A DNA stretch of 64,000 bases. Origin: Isoperla grammatica. Taxonomy: Eukaryota > Arthropoda > Insecta > Plecoptera > Perlodidae. Location: contig OX246749.1 of assembly GCA_945910005.1 (NCBI GenBank), positions 32,631,271 to 32,695,270 on the forward strand. Reading direction: 5' to 3'. Both the position numbers and the translations under genes were made by a program. Position 1 is the stretch's first letter. Each line of letters opens with the position of its first letter. This document shows positions 1 through 10,728 of the stretch, piece by piece. The notes below the pieces were generated by a model. The model saw nothing but the letters and a program-made list of their open reading frames with translations. It made no database searches and was not told the origin of the DNA.

Positions 1-241
1 GCTGTGTATGTTATTTCCAGCTATCCAAATCAAGGACGTAGATTATCCCTCGTGAACCTGTTTAGTAACGAGAGTAGAAGAAATATAAGTTGAAACTATT
101 GTTTTTGTTTTTTTTATAAGCATGAGACTGGCAACGTTGTGAAAATTTGACCAGTCCTATCAATAGAAAGCAAACATGGCATAGTACTTATGTACCTAGG
201 CCTATCCTAACTAGCTGGGTAAATGAAATAAAAACGCGCCA

Positions 242-529
242 ATGTCTACCTTCAACACTCGTCGTGAAAGAAACGAACGTTTTTCAAACCGACTTCCACC
301 GCCTTGCCAACCACAGCCGCATCGTATCAATCTAAAAGGCAGTGATTGACTCACGCAATCACGGACGCAAATAAACAGCCCCCGGTCGATGTGAAAGATG
401 ACGAGGAAATTTTTTCCGCGTTGTTAATTCAGAATCGATATCCGAGCGACAAGGCTGTGGGCCAAGGTGCTCTGACTCTAGTTAGCGGTGGACGGGAACT
501 CGTTTCACTGCCAAAAAGAACCCGCTCAA
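242..529 (+). pseudogene. Coding-like fragment, frame-broken and cut by a MITE
   Basis: I do not recognise this protein. An ATG at 242 (first after an in-frame TGA at 224) opens 35 codons beginning MSTFNTRRERNERF, with a proline-rich stretch, and stops at TGA 347-349. In another frame, from about 346, a second run with balanced, CpG-containing codon use continues (DVKDDEEIFSALL, then GGRELVSLPKRTRS) until the F1 element that starts at 530 supplies a stop. The two halves abut, so one indel could have split one reading frame. No convincing splice acceptor or donor is visible. It may be a decayed gene or retrocopy, or an exon with an assembly error. The composition looks coding by eye only; chance is possible. 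Confidence 0.3.
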
Positions 530-696
530 TAGATGATTTTCAGAATTGATCTAGCAAGCCGTGATACGCTCTATCTAAGGCTCCTTGATAGTTATGTAAA
601 GGTGAATTTTTCACTGTTGTGCATTGTTGTCATTGAAGATCTAGAGGGCCGTGATTATCTCTATAAGGGTCCTAGATGAATTCTGAAAAAGGTCTA
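530..696 (+). mobile_element. F1 MITE, one 90-bp unit
   Basis: Starts TAGATGATTTTCAGAATTGA and ends with the inverted counterpart (AATTCTGAAAAAGGTCTA). Between the termini lies a single internal unit carrying TGTTGTGCATTGTTGTCATT and GATCTAGAGGGCCGTGAT. Flanking TA dinucleotides fit a TA target duplication, as used by Tc1/mariner-type transposases. No transposase is encoded. It truncates the coding-like fragment at 242-529. Confidence 0.75.
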
Positions 697-1920
697 TTCC
701 AATTCTTGAGTCATTGAATAAAATGCTTGATTCAGAATCGGGTAATATAAAAGCATTGTGATGTATATATTCAATATTTCAATATATTCACATTTGTAGA
801 AGTTAGGTTATGGAGTAAAATCACCTACAAGAATAAATAAAATTTAAATGATTACGTGTGCGTTTGGTGGGGGAGTAAATATCTATGCGGATTCAATGCA
901 GTAGAGTCATAAGTATAAAACTTGGCTGTCTGTGTTCTAGATAAAGGTTAAACTATCTAGGCCCCATAACAGTCAATATATACGGCTAGCAGAAAAGTTA
1001 AAGACCATTCTACAGGACTAGGCCTAGGCCTATAATCAATCCAAAGTGACTGTCATGTATAGCATTAAAGATTGTTGAAGTGTGAGCCATAAAATTTCCA
1101 TTTTATAAGAAAACGAATTGTTTTCCGTCTTGATTGGTGGTATAGATGTTTCATAAAATTAGTGGCCTAGGAGCGTAGATAAGACGAACCTTAGTCCTAG
1201 CCTACAATTATTAACCGCTAATGGTAGCTCGCAATATTAACGGTATCTTAACAATATTTGAAAGATTTTATCTTCATTGTTTAGCTAGTAAAAAATGCAA
1301 CTAACCCGTGTTTGAATCACTTTTTCAAGATCTTGAAGCGTTTTTAAAATATCAATAAAAACCCGAGTAACACATTTCTTTATCCTTAACACTTAGTTGT
1401 TAAAGTGCAACGGTTAAAAAAACTGCAGTGAAGACCGAACAATCAATGTCCGCACTCGAAGGTCAACTATTACCGTTTTTATCCGCTAACAGCGCCACCA
1501 TCATAAAAATCTATTTTTAAAAACGAATACAGCGTTGTATTCACTATTCAGTGATATCGAAACTATTAAACCGGTTTCATATCACAATCTCTGAAACTCA
1601 GTCCGCACAAACTATATATTTTTATAATAGATAGTTGGCTCGTGTATTTTAATGGCTCGTTCGTAACTTTTATCACGGCTGTTCCGAACGGCGTCGGTCG
1701 GGCATATAAATCTCACCTTGCATAAACCACCGCTATATATTATATTTGCAAACGAATCTTGAATCTCGCACAGTTTAGCAGGCGGTGATGTATGACGTAA
1801 TACGCCCCCGGGATCGAGCGGCGGAATTGTGAACTAATCTTCTCATGCGTGGAACAACGGGCTATGGGACACGTTAGTCGTTAGGTGTCGTTCCACCTTG
1901 TCATGTGGAACACCCACGAA
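697..1920. other. Unassigned AT-rich DNA
   Basis: I see no gene, array or recognised repeat here. A TATA-like CATATAAATC lies near 1704 and a CpG-rich patch at about 1780-1830, but nothing else supports a promoter. Confidence 0.4.
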
Positions 1921-2232
1921 TAGAGTATATTAGTGTGACGTCACGATTCCCGTGTCAACCAATGACGAACCGTATTTGTGACTCCAAACAATCATGACAG
2001 TTGACAGATAGTTTTGTTTTTGCAAACATTGTAGCGAGGGTTATCCGTTCAGATATTTCGTTTTTCCTTACACGAAACAGTGAAAAAGAAGTTGATTAAA
2101 CTAATAAGTCAAGTATTGTAATGGTACAATTTCTACTTTAAATAATAACTTCGTTTCAGAAACTTATTTGGAGTCAGATAGCTAGTCCGCCATTAAGTCT
2201 GACGTCATCACTAGTACAGTATATACTGTCTA
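1921..2232. mobile_element. F3 MITE, copy 1
   Basis: About 310 bp shared with 48938-49240 at high identity over most of its length (for example AACCAATGACGAACCGTATT and GTAGCGAGGGTTATCCGTTC in both). The ends are imperfect inverted repeats: the left end has TATTAGTGTGACGTCA, the right end TGACGTCATCACTA. There is no coding capacity, so it is a non-autonomous DNA transposon. Confidence 0.65.
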
Positions 2233-2680
2233 CTAAAATTACTTAAAAACGATTGTCAATAGGCAAAAATGTGTCGTCTCTTTGGAAATTTAGTGCCCTT
2301 TCTTTTGAACGTGCTTTGTTGCAACAAATATTTTCGTTTTTCTAAATGTTCTACTTATGTGCGTTTTGCTTAACACCTTTCCAATTTTCATAAGAACATT
2401 CAGATAAACAAATATACACTTTTACATTATCATTTATTAACTGGTTCCAATGTTAGAAACTAGAGAAATAGGGATCTAAGTTGTGATAACTTTAACTTGC
2501 ATCCTAACCTAACAAGTAAACTAACTCTAATTCTCTGTAGTTATTTCATTTAGACAACTGACAAACCAGAATATATGAATGATTGCTCTAACAAGCTCGT
2601 TGTTTCCTGTTGTTTCGAGCTAAATAAACTTCCTCAACTTCTCTACAGTTGCTAACAGGGAAACTTCCTCGTATTTGTAA
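2233..2680. other. Unassigned AT-rich DNA
   Basis: No repeat or gene recognised. Confidence 0.4.
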
Positions 2681-2684
2681 CCTT

Positions 2685-3075
2685 CTGTCATGCATACATC
2701 CCTGATACTTGCTTTGCTGACTATAGTTGGTTCCTACCTAAGAAACACCCTGCCAGTCACAATAACTTCAAAGGAGGCAATGTTATTGAGTAGATATCAA
2801 TCATCATATGTTATTGTAACCTCTTATCATGCATACATTCCTGATACTTGTTTTGCTGACTATAGGTGGTTACTACCTATAAACACCCTGCCAATCACTA
2901 ACTTCAAAGGAGGCCATGTTATTGTGTAGATATCAATCATCATCATCATTGTAACTATAACCTCTTGTCATGCATACATTCCTGATACTTGCTGTGCTGC
3001 CTATAGTTCGTTCCTACCTAAGAAACACCCTACCAATCACAAATCACAAAGAAGGCGATGTTATTGTGTAGATAA
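2685..3075 (+). repeat. ~140-bp tandem repeat, three copies
   Basis: CATGCATACAT marks unit starts at 2689, 2828 and 2969, giving periods of 139 and 141 bp. Each unit also carries CTGATACTTG, a TTCCTACCTA-like block, AACACCCTRCCAATCAC and AATGTTATTG. A degraded outlier (CATGCATACATCCCTGATAC) recurs at 3480. The 79-codon open frame over the first units is a product of the repeat. Confidence 0.8.
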
Positions 3076-3326
3076 TCGATGTCACTTATCCATATTATTC
3101 AAGAAAGCTCCTCGGACCTTCTCGGCCGGTACCGACAGCTACAAACCCCACAGTCAAATAACTGAACCACTACGGATACAGCTGACCCTGTATATAATAG
3201 GGGAAGGTCCCGGCTTTTTGTAACTATGTGCCACCGAATCGACTGTCGCTGGAGATTTTGGGACAACTTTCAACAAAACACGCGACGGCTAAGAAGCCCT
3301 TTTAGGTTTGTGATTGGTAGGGTGTT
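3023..3326. repeat. Perfect 20-bp inverted repeat
   Basis: AACACCCTACCAATCACAAA at 3023-3042 is the exact reverse complement of 3307-3326. The left arm belongs to the third ~140-bp unit. The spacer is unique. It may be a small inverted-repeat element or an inverted leftover of the array. Confidence 0.6.
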
Positions 3327-3360
3327 CAAGTATATAAGTATATAAGAATCAAGTATAGAC

Positions 3361-3555
3361 TTGATAAATACGAGCCAGTGTCACATCTGCTGGCGGGATA
3401 ACTTTTATCACACGAATTGGAAAGTAAACAATGTCAGCTAGAGGTAAACTTCCTTGTGATTAGCCTGTATAACCTCCTGACATGCATACATCCCTGATAC
3501 TTGCCGACTTAACTTGATAAATACGAGCCAATGTCACATCTGCTGGCGGGATATC
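3361..3555 (+). repeat. Direct repeat of ~40 bp
   Basis: CTTGATAAATACGAGCCA followed by TGTCACATCTGCTGGCGGGA occurs at about 3360 and again at about 3511, with a partial ~140-bp unit between them. Confidence 0.6.
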
Positions 3556-3842
3556 TCGTATCAGAAGTGACAACGTTATATGTAACATGTGCTACACGTG
3601 TAATTTGCTCTTGTGTCGAGGGACAAGATGACAAAACTGGGACATGTTGAATGTTGATATTAGAATAGCGTGCGAGAAACTGTTTTATTAGGAAAATGTC
3701 ACATATATTCAAATTTATTTTCATCTTAAATTTTAATAAAAGTTCGAATAAAGAATGTGTGCTATATGTTAGTGTCACTGTTATTTAACTTTGTGGATTG
3801 TTGAGAACTTTAAACAACATATTGAAGGATTTATCTTATTAT

Positions 3843-4861
3843 TAAGCGAGCGAAGCGAGCGTCTCCACGAGACTCCTATAGCTAGAGATGTGCAAAAATG
3901 TTTTTTTAATGTTTGAAAATTCGCGCCTTAAAATTAAAAATTCGTGATTTTTCGCGATTTACCAAAAAACACAATTTAAATGATGATGAATGATTTAAAT
4001 GATGGCAATTTCGATGACGACATGAGAAACAAGCTACGGACCTTCAACCACGTAGGTCAATTGCGCCGCCTGTGATGATAGGAATTAATGAATATGGTTT
4101 ATTATTTTGTTTTATTATATTTTATTGGTTTATTCATTAAAAAATTAAAATTACGACATGCAAATTTTTTCAAAGTTAGCTAATATAGAAGAAGAATGAA
4201 ATTTCGCGAGCTAATTCGCGTTTTAAGACACAAATGCTAATTTCACCACTAGATCGCGGTATCAACTAAAATTTCGCGAAAATTCGCGTATTGGAAATTG
4301 GTACCATTCAATCACAAATCAGGTGATTCATGTGCAAACCTTATTTGAAGGTATTAAAACAATTTTTAAAAAAATCGCGAATTTCGTTCTTACCATTTTT
4401 GCTGATCTCTACCTATAGCACTTCGTTCTGTTTTTTTTTTGTTTTTTTTTGTGTACTAGACTCTAATGGCACTTCATGCTGTTTGTTTTTTGTTTTGTTT
4501 TTATGTCTGTTGATAGCGGTCGAACGGAAAGTCCGATCAACTTGAAATTTGGACCATCCACAACCCTCGATGTGGATTGAAGGTGTATAGTTTTGAGGCA
4601 AAATCGTTCGAAAAGTTACAAAGTTACACTCAATAACTGTTAGTAACGGTGGCGGACCGCCGCGAAAACACTAGACAGCATGACAACGAAAATTCTTAGC
4701 AACGCAAATTACACTGTATTCAACAATATCGGGAAATATAATAGCTATGGAAATTAGAAAAAATTTTGAAATACACATTCTTGAATTGTTGTTAATTGTT
4801 GTTTTTATTAGCTTTGAGATCTTTTCGCCAGAACGTTCGTAGATATGGACGCGCTCGCTTA
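3843..4861. mobile_element. Possible 1.0-kb element with 10-bp inverted ends
   Basis: TAAGCGAGCG at 3843-3852 and its complement CGCTCGCTTA at 4852-4861 bound a segment rich in TCGCG and CGCGA motifs. No target duplication or transposase is evident, so the boundaries rest only on the inverted ends. Two open frames inside cover T-rich sequence and do not look coding. Confidence 0.3.
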
Positions 4862-4951
4862 TCAACGCGTCAAACAGAGCGTTTTTCTAGTCTTAATCAT
4901 AGCGTAGGCCAAATAAGAATAAGTCATGATCTTTCTTGTTATGTCAGTCAA

Positions 4952-4952
<1 letters not shown>

Positions 4953-5040
<88 letters not shown>
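4953..5040 (+). repeat. (TGTC)22 microsatellite
   Basis: Uninterrupted TGTC repeat of about 88 bp. Open frames over it (SVCL or TDRQ repeats) are artefacts of a stop-free tetramer. Confidence 0.95.
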
Positions 5041-5104
5041 CGCGATTCATCTTTATTAACTATCTGAGCTTGGATTCATAAAGATATCAAACTTGCAAGT
5101 GGTA

Positions 5105-5515
5105 TTACTTAAGAAAATCTTCTTCCAATGCAGAAGGTCCCAGGTTCAAATCCCGCTTCAGGCAGAAGTTTTTTAACTTCTAATTTGGATTCAATTCCAT
5201 TACTTCTTGGCTTAGGAATAAGTAAACGGTGACTTTGGAGCCGTCCTAGCAACGAAGCACTCAATAAATTCAAAGTAGTTCTGAATCGGCCTTGTTGATT
5301 CTGGCATTTGTCCGCAGGTGTTCGCACTGTCCAATCACTGATTCATATGTTTCGTATTTGAAATATCGATCTTTGATTGGTTATCGCTCACTCGTCGATG
5401 GTGTTCGAAGCCTACAGGGTTGGTTTAGTCACTTTAAATTAAAGTCCCCCACTGCAAATCAGTTTAATTACTGAGTGGGTAGACTCTAAATGTGAATTTA
5501 TTTATTTATTTTATT
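5105..5515 (+). mobile_element. SB SINE, longest copy
   Basis: A tRNA-like B box (GGTTCAAATCCC near 5133) lies near the 5' end. The body is shared by five other copies (CGGTGACTTTGGAGCCGTCC, GGTGTTCGAAGCCTACAGGG) and the tail is TTTATTTATTTATTTTA. The internal frame beginning MLILAFVRRC recurs almost unchanged at 47404; this is repeat identity, not a gene. The A box is not clear, so the 5' end is probably truncated. Confidence 0.7.
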
Positions 5516-6025
5516 TATACCTATGTAGTTCAGCAAACCAATAAAGATAAGATTAGTGAAATATCAAAAATAAAATTTGATTTTTTTGTGTTGTAATTTG
5601 TAACATTCAGCGATATTACAGCTTAGTGTCCTAAATCGCATGAACTGTGTACAGTGTACAGTGTTTAGCCGGTAATAAATTATTAACAACAAGAGACACA
5701 CAAGTTTGTAAGTATACAGAAAACTTGTTGCGAAGTTTCTCGCGCATAACGAAGGCGCTGATAAATAATGTGCATTATAATGGAGTCTTCGACTTAATCG
5801 TTCACCTCATAAATAATGCCTTGTTTGTTCGTCCAAACTTGTTGCTTGCGCCGTCTTAGGATATTAATGAGAGCGTTTAGGCGGCTGTGGATGAGTGAGT
5901 GAACGACAAGAACAGCAGCTAAGAAGGCGGTGTGATGTTTTTATAAGTTACCATCTCATGATTAAGAGCGGAATGCACAGTCGAGTTAAGTATGTGATTT
6001 GTTTATTGTTGCTATATTAATAATG
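5516..6025. other. Unassigned DNA
   Basis: No feature seen. Confidence 0.4.
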
Positions 6026-6180
6026 TTTGTAGGAATACCCGTTATAGGGTGCACACCAGCTTAACGTGATGTGCCCCTCTTCAGGTGACTAACTAGCTTA
6101 TTAGGGTGTTTGGATAGTGGGGAAGGATTGTCCTAGGGCTGATAGTATGACTTAATCCCAGCATTCGCCATTACGACTGT
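6026..6180 (-). mobile_element. SV SINE, 3' part
   Basis: Matches 19205-19360 of the full copy (GTAGGAATACCCGTT, GGGTGCACACCAGCTT, AATCCCAGCATTCGC). On the minus strand this is the 3' body plus ATT tail. The tRNA-like head is missing where a foldback element begins. Confidence 0.65.
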
Positions 6181-6382
6181 GGAAATGGAGTTTGTTCTTC
6201 TAATGGAAAATAGCTTGTAATAAAACAATTCCATAGCAACAAACCCTGTGCTAAACTTGACACTTGACACTGCATATGACCCTAAGGGCGATTTGCGCAG
6301 ACAAACAGTGAATTTGTTTCTATGGAATTGTTTTATTAAATGTTATTTTCCGGTAGAAGAACAATTACTCCATGGCAACCAT
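6180..6382. mobile_element. Foldback MITE, ~75-bp arms
   Basis: TAATAAAACAATTCCATAGC near 6218 and the complement of its right counterpart near 6320 form arms of 50-75 bp. Both arms include GTTCTTCT...GGAAAATA and an outer ATGGAGT. It abuts the truncated SV copy, so it probably inserted into it. Confidence 0.6.
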
Positions 6383-6508
6383 AAACAAATCCTGTACTTA
6401 ACTCGACTCTGCATTCCGTCCTAAACTATGGACTTATAATAATAATTGATCTGCAACATTGTAGGAAGGCGCGTTTGCAATTTTCATTTCCGGTATTGGA
6501 TTTGTGCC

Positions 6509-6901
6509 GGCCATTTAAAAACTATCTAGGACCCTTTGTATGATTATCATCACGGTCTTCAAAATCTTCATTTACATCAATACACAACAATCATTAAGCA
6601 TGTTAATTCACGGTTAATTGATGAACATTGACGTTTAAACTAATATTTAATATACATGTTTTTCAGAATTTGTCTAGAACCCTTTGAAAGAGCTAACCAT
6701 GGCCCTTTAGATCTTCAATGACAACAATGCACAACAGTGAAGAATACACCTTAACATAACTATCAAGTATCCTTAGATAGAGCTAAAATCACGGCCCTCT
6801 AGATCAATTCGGAAAATCGTCTATTGTTGTGCATTGTTGTTCTTGAAGATTAACAAGACCAAGATGAGACTCATAAAAGGGTAGTTTTTTAAAACGGTCT
6901 A
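6509..6901. mobile_element. F2 MITE interrupted by F1
   Basis: Left part CCATTTAAAAACTATCTAGG and ATGATTATCATCACGGTC; right part ends TAAAACGGTCTA. The middle, 6658-6833, is an F1 copy, so F2 was present first. Confidence 0.65.
6658..6833 (-). mobile_element. F1 MITE nested in F2
   Basis: Reads TTTTCAGAATTTGTCTAG at the left and CAATTCGGAAAATCGTCTA at the right, with one unit in minus orientation (CTTCAATGACAACAATGCAC). Confidence 0.65.
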
Positions 6902-7370
6902 ATAGACTACATAAAAACAACGTTAAGAAGCCTTTAACCGAAGTCAAAGTGCGAAAATGGCTGCCCACGACCGACTTCCGCAGAGCCAGTTTAGTAAGAC
7001 ACTGATTTACTAGTAGATGTAGGTCCTGTAACGTGGCTATGACATGTTAGGCAATCAATATGACGCTTTAAATACATAATTTGTGACGTAACGTGAATAT
7101 AAAGACAGGGCCTAGGCGAGGAGTCTAGAAATAGAGAACATAAATTATGATTGATTGTGTAGGTAAAAAATAATCTTCTGGGTTTTTTTTATCGGTAGCG
7201 TTGCTAATAATAATAATGATGGTCTTATTGTGAGCTGTGAAGGTAAGGTAACAATATAGATCTCGCAAGGAACTACTTGCCGTGACCTTCGCAGAGGGCA
7301 AATCGATTTCCCGAGTGTTCCTTCCTACCCGGATTCCTTTGAGCGTTAGCGTCGACCTTTGGTTAATAAC

Positions 7371-7412
7371 TTCCCTCTCTCTCTTTCTCTCTCTTTCTCT
7401 CTCTCTTTTCTT
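7371..7412 (+). repeat. CT-rich microsatellite
   Basis: CTCTCTCTTT-type runs. A second CT run with an adjoining poly-C tract lies at 7905-7975. Confidence 0.85.
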
Positions 7413-7904
7413 CTTTAGATTAACCTACTGTAGGCATAATCCATATCTTGGTTGGTTCATGGTACACGAAAATCAATACATTTGTTTTCTTCTTTTTGCA
7501 CATTAGTGGTGTAATACATTACTGTGTGGTATTCCAGAACTAATGTTAGTGTTGTTTTTCTCCTTGAAAATTATGTTTAGATAGTTATGCTTTTTGTTTT
7601 TCTAATTTTATATTAGTGTTGTCTCTATTTGTTTATGATTTCTCGCTCTCTTCCTTTTAACTTTAGTTCCTCAAATGAATTAATTAATGGCTAAATTGAT
7701 TCATGAATAATTTGTTACCATCCCATAAATGTATCCAAGGTTTGGATGAAAGATAAATTTGCCTCGCTGGCCTTAATCGCACCCATAATCTATACCTTAT
7801 TCAAACAAAGCAATATTTCCCCTTTCTCTCCAACCCTTCTTTTAAATTAACCTTTAATCCTATATTGAATATCTGGTTGGATTCATGGTATGCAATGATT
7901 AAGT

Positions 7905-7975
7905 TATCTCTCTCTCTCACCCCCCCCCCCCCCCCCTCCTCCCTCTCTATCTCTTTCTTTCCCTCTCTCTCTCAG
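7905..7975 (+). repeat. CT repeat with poly-C tract
   Basis: CTCTCTCTC, then a run of about 17 C, then CT-rich sequence. The minus strand could form a G-quadruplex. Confidence 0.85.
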
Positions 7976-8477
7976 TTCCCCACTAACCTAGACTTAAAAC
8001 TTGTTGTAGGCTTTCGCGGCCCGAGTCAATATTACCCCGACACACAAGAATTATTAATATTAACCTAGACTCATATCGTGATTTCTGACTTCTTGGCATG
8101 TGGAAATCAATTTATATATTCCTCCATCCCTCTCGCTTTCTCTATTTATATTTCTTTGCTCCTTCAATCCAGCCTAGGCCTGCACTATAGAGCACGACCA
8201 AATCACCCCCCCCCGCGAATATATTCGTGTTTTCCACTCAGACCCGCCAGAGCAGTTAATGTAAGAATCATTATTACCTATCCTGGCGTTCGTTCGTATT
8301 GCACAGAAGTGAGAAAAAACTACCCCGACGCCGCTAGTTGCGATAGTTAGTGTGTAGCACTGCGAGCGGTGTTCTTTTCACTTAGCGGCGGTGGAACTGC
8401 GTCGCATGCAGAGTGTGTTTACACTGTGTACTAAGTGACGTAATGCAACACACTTTAACTTAGATTAGATCGCATGT

Positions 8478-8665
8478 ACTTAAGAGCGAAGGGTAGTCTC
8501 TACGTCAAAAAACGCAGAATAATTTCATTATTTAATTGTATCTCAAGATTGCAACAAGAAATCGAAAATCTAAATCAACAGCGCACTGTGTTGTGGTAAG
8601 CCCTACATACTAAATGAAATATTATAACCATAAGCGTAGTTATTTTGATTATTAATTCGATAATA
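8478..8665 (+). mobile_element. F5 element, single arm
   Basis: TTAAGAGCGAAGGGTAGTCT starts a ~185-bp stretch matching the left arm of the foldback at 15371 (ATCTCAAGATTG, AATCGAAAATCT, TGGTAAGCCCTACA). The partner arm is absent, so it is a half copy. Confidence 0.55.
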
Positions 8666-8789
8666 ATATGTAATGCTTACGAAGCAGCAGGGTGTTTTTT
8701 CTGTCTTTTTCTACATGGTTTAGCATCCTTCAGATAACATGATTGATTATGAAACGCTAATCTATCGTGCTGATAATACTGTGTATAGA

Positions 8790-8821
8790 CTTCCCCCCCC
8801 CCCTCCCCCCTCTTCCCCCGT
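8790..8821 (+). repeat. Poly-C rich tract
   Basis: Three C runs of 5-11 bases separated by T or CTT. Confidence 0.85.
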
Positions 8822-9108
8822 TATTGACTATCTGTTTGGTGTCTCGTGTAGAAATAACGCTGCAGAACTGAAGAATGTAATACAATTCTAGGTTCTAGCT
8901 ATTGATTAAGACTGTATATTCACATATAGTATATTTCTATATCGGTTAGCATTGCTTAGAACTCATTAAAAAATTCTAAAAATTAAAACAAAATATGTCA
9001 TTCCGTAGAGAATGTTATTCTCTTTCTAATGAATGTTTCATTGTTCAAATAAAAATTTCCTTCAAATGTTATCATAATGTATATGCGGTTTAGACCGTTT
9101 TCATTAGA

Positions 9109-9655
9109 TCATCATCATCATCATCATCATCATCATCTGTTGCCACGTCCAACTCTGCGTTGGGTCGGCATTGAAGATAAGCCTCTCCATCTTCTTCTCT
9201 CCTGCCACGACTCTTCCCCCTCGACTACATGCCAGTCCCCTCCTATAATACAATCATCATCATCATCATCTGTTGCCACGTCCAACTCTGCGTTGGGTCG
9301 GCATTGAAGATAAGCCTCTCCATCTTCTTCTATCCTGCCACCACTCTTCCCCCTCAACTACATTCCAGTCCCCTCCTATAATACAATCATCATCATCATC
9401 TGTTGCCACGTCCAACTCTGCGTTGGGTCGGCATTGAAGATAAGCCTCTCCATCTTCTTCTATCCTGCCACCACTCTTCCCCCTCAACTACATTCCAGTC
9501 CCCTCCTATAATACAATCATCATCATCATCTGTTGCCACGTCCAACTCTGCGTTGGGTCGGCATTGAAGATAAGCCTCTCCATCTTCTTCTCTCCGGCCA
9601 CCACTCTTCCCCCTCAACTACATTCCAGTCCCCTCCTCGCATTTCCACATCCTTC
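9109..9655 (-). repeat. 130-bp satellite made from a LINE 3' end
   Basis: TGTTGCCACG marks unit starts at 9139, 9271, 9401 and 9531 (periods 132, 130, 130). Read on the minus strand, each unit encodes the same C-terminal stretch (…RRRWRGLSSMPTQRR…), then a stop and a (GAT)n run. The next unit follows directly. The only length variation is in the GAT run. The unit is therefore the 3' end of a retrotransposon, tail included, joined head to tail. Confidence 0.8.
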
Positions 9656-9772
9656 CTCACTTTGTCGAGCCATCTTTGTCGTGGTCTTCCTCTCGTTCTT
9701 CTATACCTAGAATCTCCAGTTCTAGCATTCTCCTCGGCAATCTTTCTCTTTCCATCCTCTTAATTTAATTAA
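9600..9772 (-). mobile_element. LINE fragment, C-terminal end of ORF2
   Basis: On the minus strand, from about 9765, the translation includes RLPRRMLELEIL, then, after a shift of frame, RRTRGRPRQRWLDKVRKDVE, leading into the WWPERRRWRGL stretch of the last satellite unit. GRPR-RW-D followed some 30-40 residues later by a D/ERRRWR motif is typical of the C-terminal region of non-LTR retrotransposon ORF2 proteins. Upstream polymerase and endonuclease domains are absent, and the frame shift shows decay. The GAT tail suggests an RTE-like or related clade, but clade is not settled. Confidence 0.65.
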
Positions 9773-10254
9773 TTAATTAAATGCTAACAATTAGACATCG
9801 CAAATATTTATTGCAAAAACGAAACATTTATGAGAAAGAGCCCTGAATTCTCTAGAGAAAGACATATTTTGATTGACTTGTGACAATTTAAAAAGCAATA
9901 TTAACCGACAGATATCGTGGTAAGTATAGGTGACCAAACAGCCTTTAGACATTCTCCCCGCATTATTTGTTTTCTAGTCGCAAATATCACTGCAGAACTC
10001 TCTTAAAACAGAATGCAGGCATTGATTAAGTCGAGTCTTCGTGAGTAGAAACGATCCCACGTTGTTTTCATTGCTTTGCCTACCTTGAGATACCAATTAT
10101 ATAGACGAGGTGAGTCTTAAAGCCGAACGTACGGTCTAAGAAACTGTCTGTCCAAACAACTCACAAAAAGTCCAGAGATTTTAGAAGACGAAGACAAAGC
10201 ACTTCGATCTCACAAAGTGTTTATTTCATTTAACGTCACCAATGTTTCAGAGAA
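9773..10254. other. Unassigned DNA
   Basis: A short ATTA repeat at 9763-9780, otherwise nothing recognised. A fragment of an F1 terminus (TAGACCGTTTTCAGAATTGA) follows at 10255-10310. Confidence 0.4.
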
Positions 10255-10330
10255 TAGACCGTTTTCAGAATTGATACACGTTTTCTAAGGTCAATTATTT
10301 AAGGTCAAGACTTATATTGCATATTACACA

Positions 10331-10525
10331 CTAAATATTATATCCTAAACCTGTGTGATCCCGTGCAAATTTGGCCCAGCCGAGTGACTCTGCCAATTGT
10401 AAGAGTCGAGAATTGAAGTCTTCCAAGTTCCCTTTTCCACCGCGTTTTCCCTTCGATTCTAATTGTGTTATTCTTCTTTTTCCTCTTTTTCCTACTTTCT
10501 TGCATTCACCTTCTATGGTCGACAT
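10331..10525 (-). CDS. Unrecognised 64-codon open frame, doubtful
   Basis: Starts at a true ATG (MSTIEGECKKVGKRGKRR…) and ends …FARDHTGLGYNI. The first half is very basic (K/R runs) and the second half could form a helix (LEDFNSRLLQLAESLGWAKF). It matches no family I know. There is no visible neighbour exon. It could be a small exon, a transposon remnant or chance; codon use looks balanced by eye. Confidence 0.15.
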   Translation of the reverse strand: MSTIEGECKKVGKRGKRRITQLESKGKRGGKGNLEDFNSRLLQLAESLGWAKFARDHTGLGYNI

Positions 10526-10696
10526 GATATGACTTTAATCACAAATACATCGTTAAACACCAAATGATCCAATCAAAATATAAATTGTTCGTACAAACGA
10601 CGACACCATTACTGGATGCGGTAAACCCCCTACTGAAATTTTTTTATTTTTTTTATTTAACCTACGCACGCGTGAATCGAAACATCTCGTCGTGGC

Positions 10697-10728
10697 GGAG
10701 GGGGTTGGGGGGTTTAGGGGGGGAGGTT
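10697..10728 (+). other. G-quadruplex-type tract
   Basis: GGAGGGGGTTGGGGGG, then TTTAGGGGGGGAGG: at least four G runs of 5-7 bases with 1-3-base loops. Confidence 0.6.

Noticed and set aside
2690..2929. 79-codon frame as a gene
   Set aside because: It spans two ~140-bp tandem units and its peptide repeats with them.
5292..5474. 60-codon frame MLILAFVRRC… repeated at 47404
   Set aside because: The same peptide appears because both lie in SB SINE copies, and other SB copies break the frame.
9133..9617. Four near-identical minus-strand frames as a small gene family
   Set aside because: They are the satellite units derived from the LINE end; only the first ~40 residues reflect a former coding sequence.
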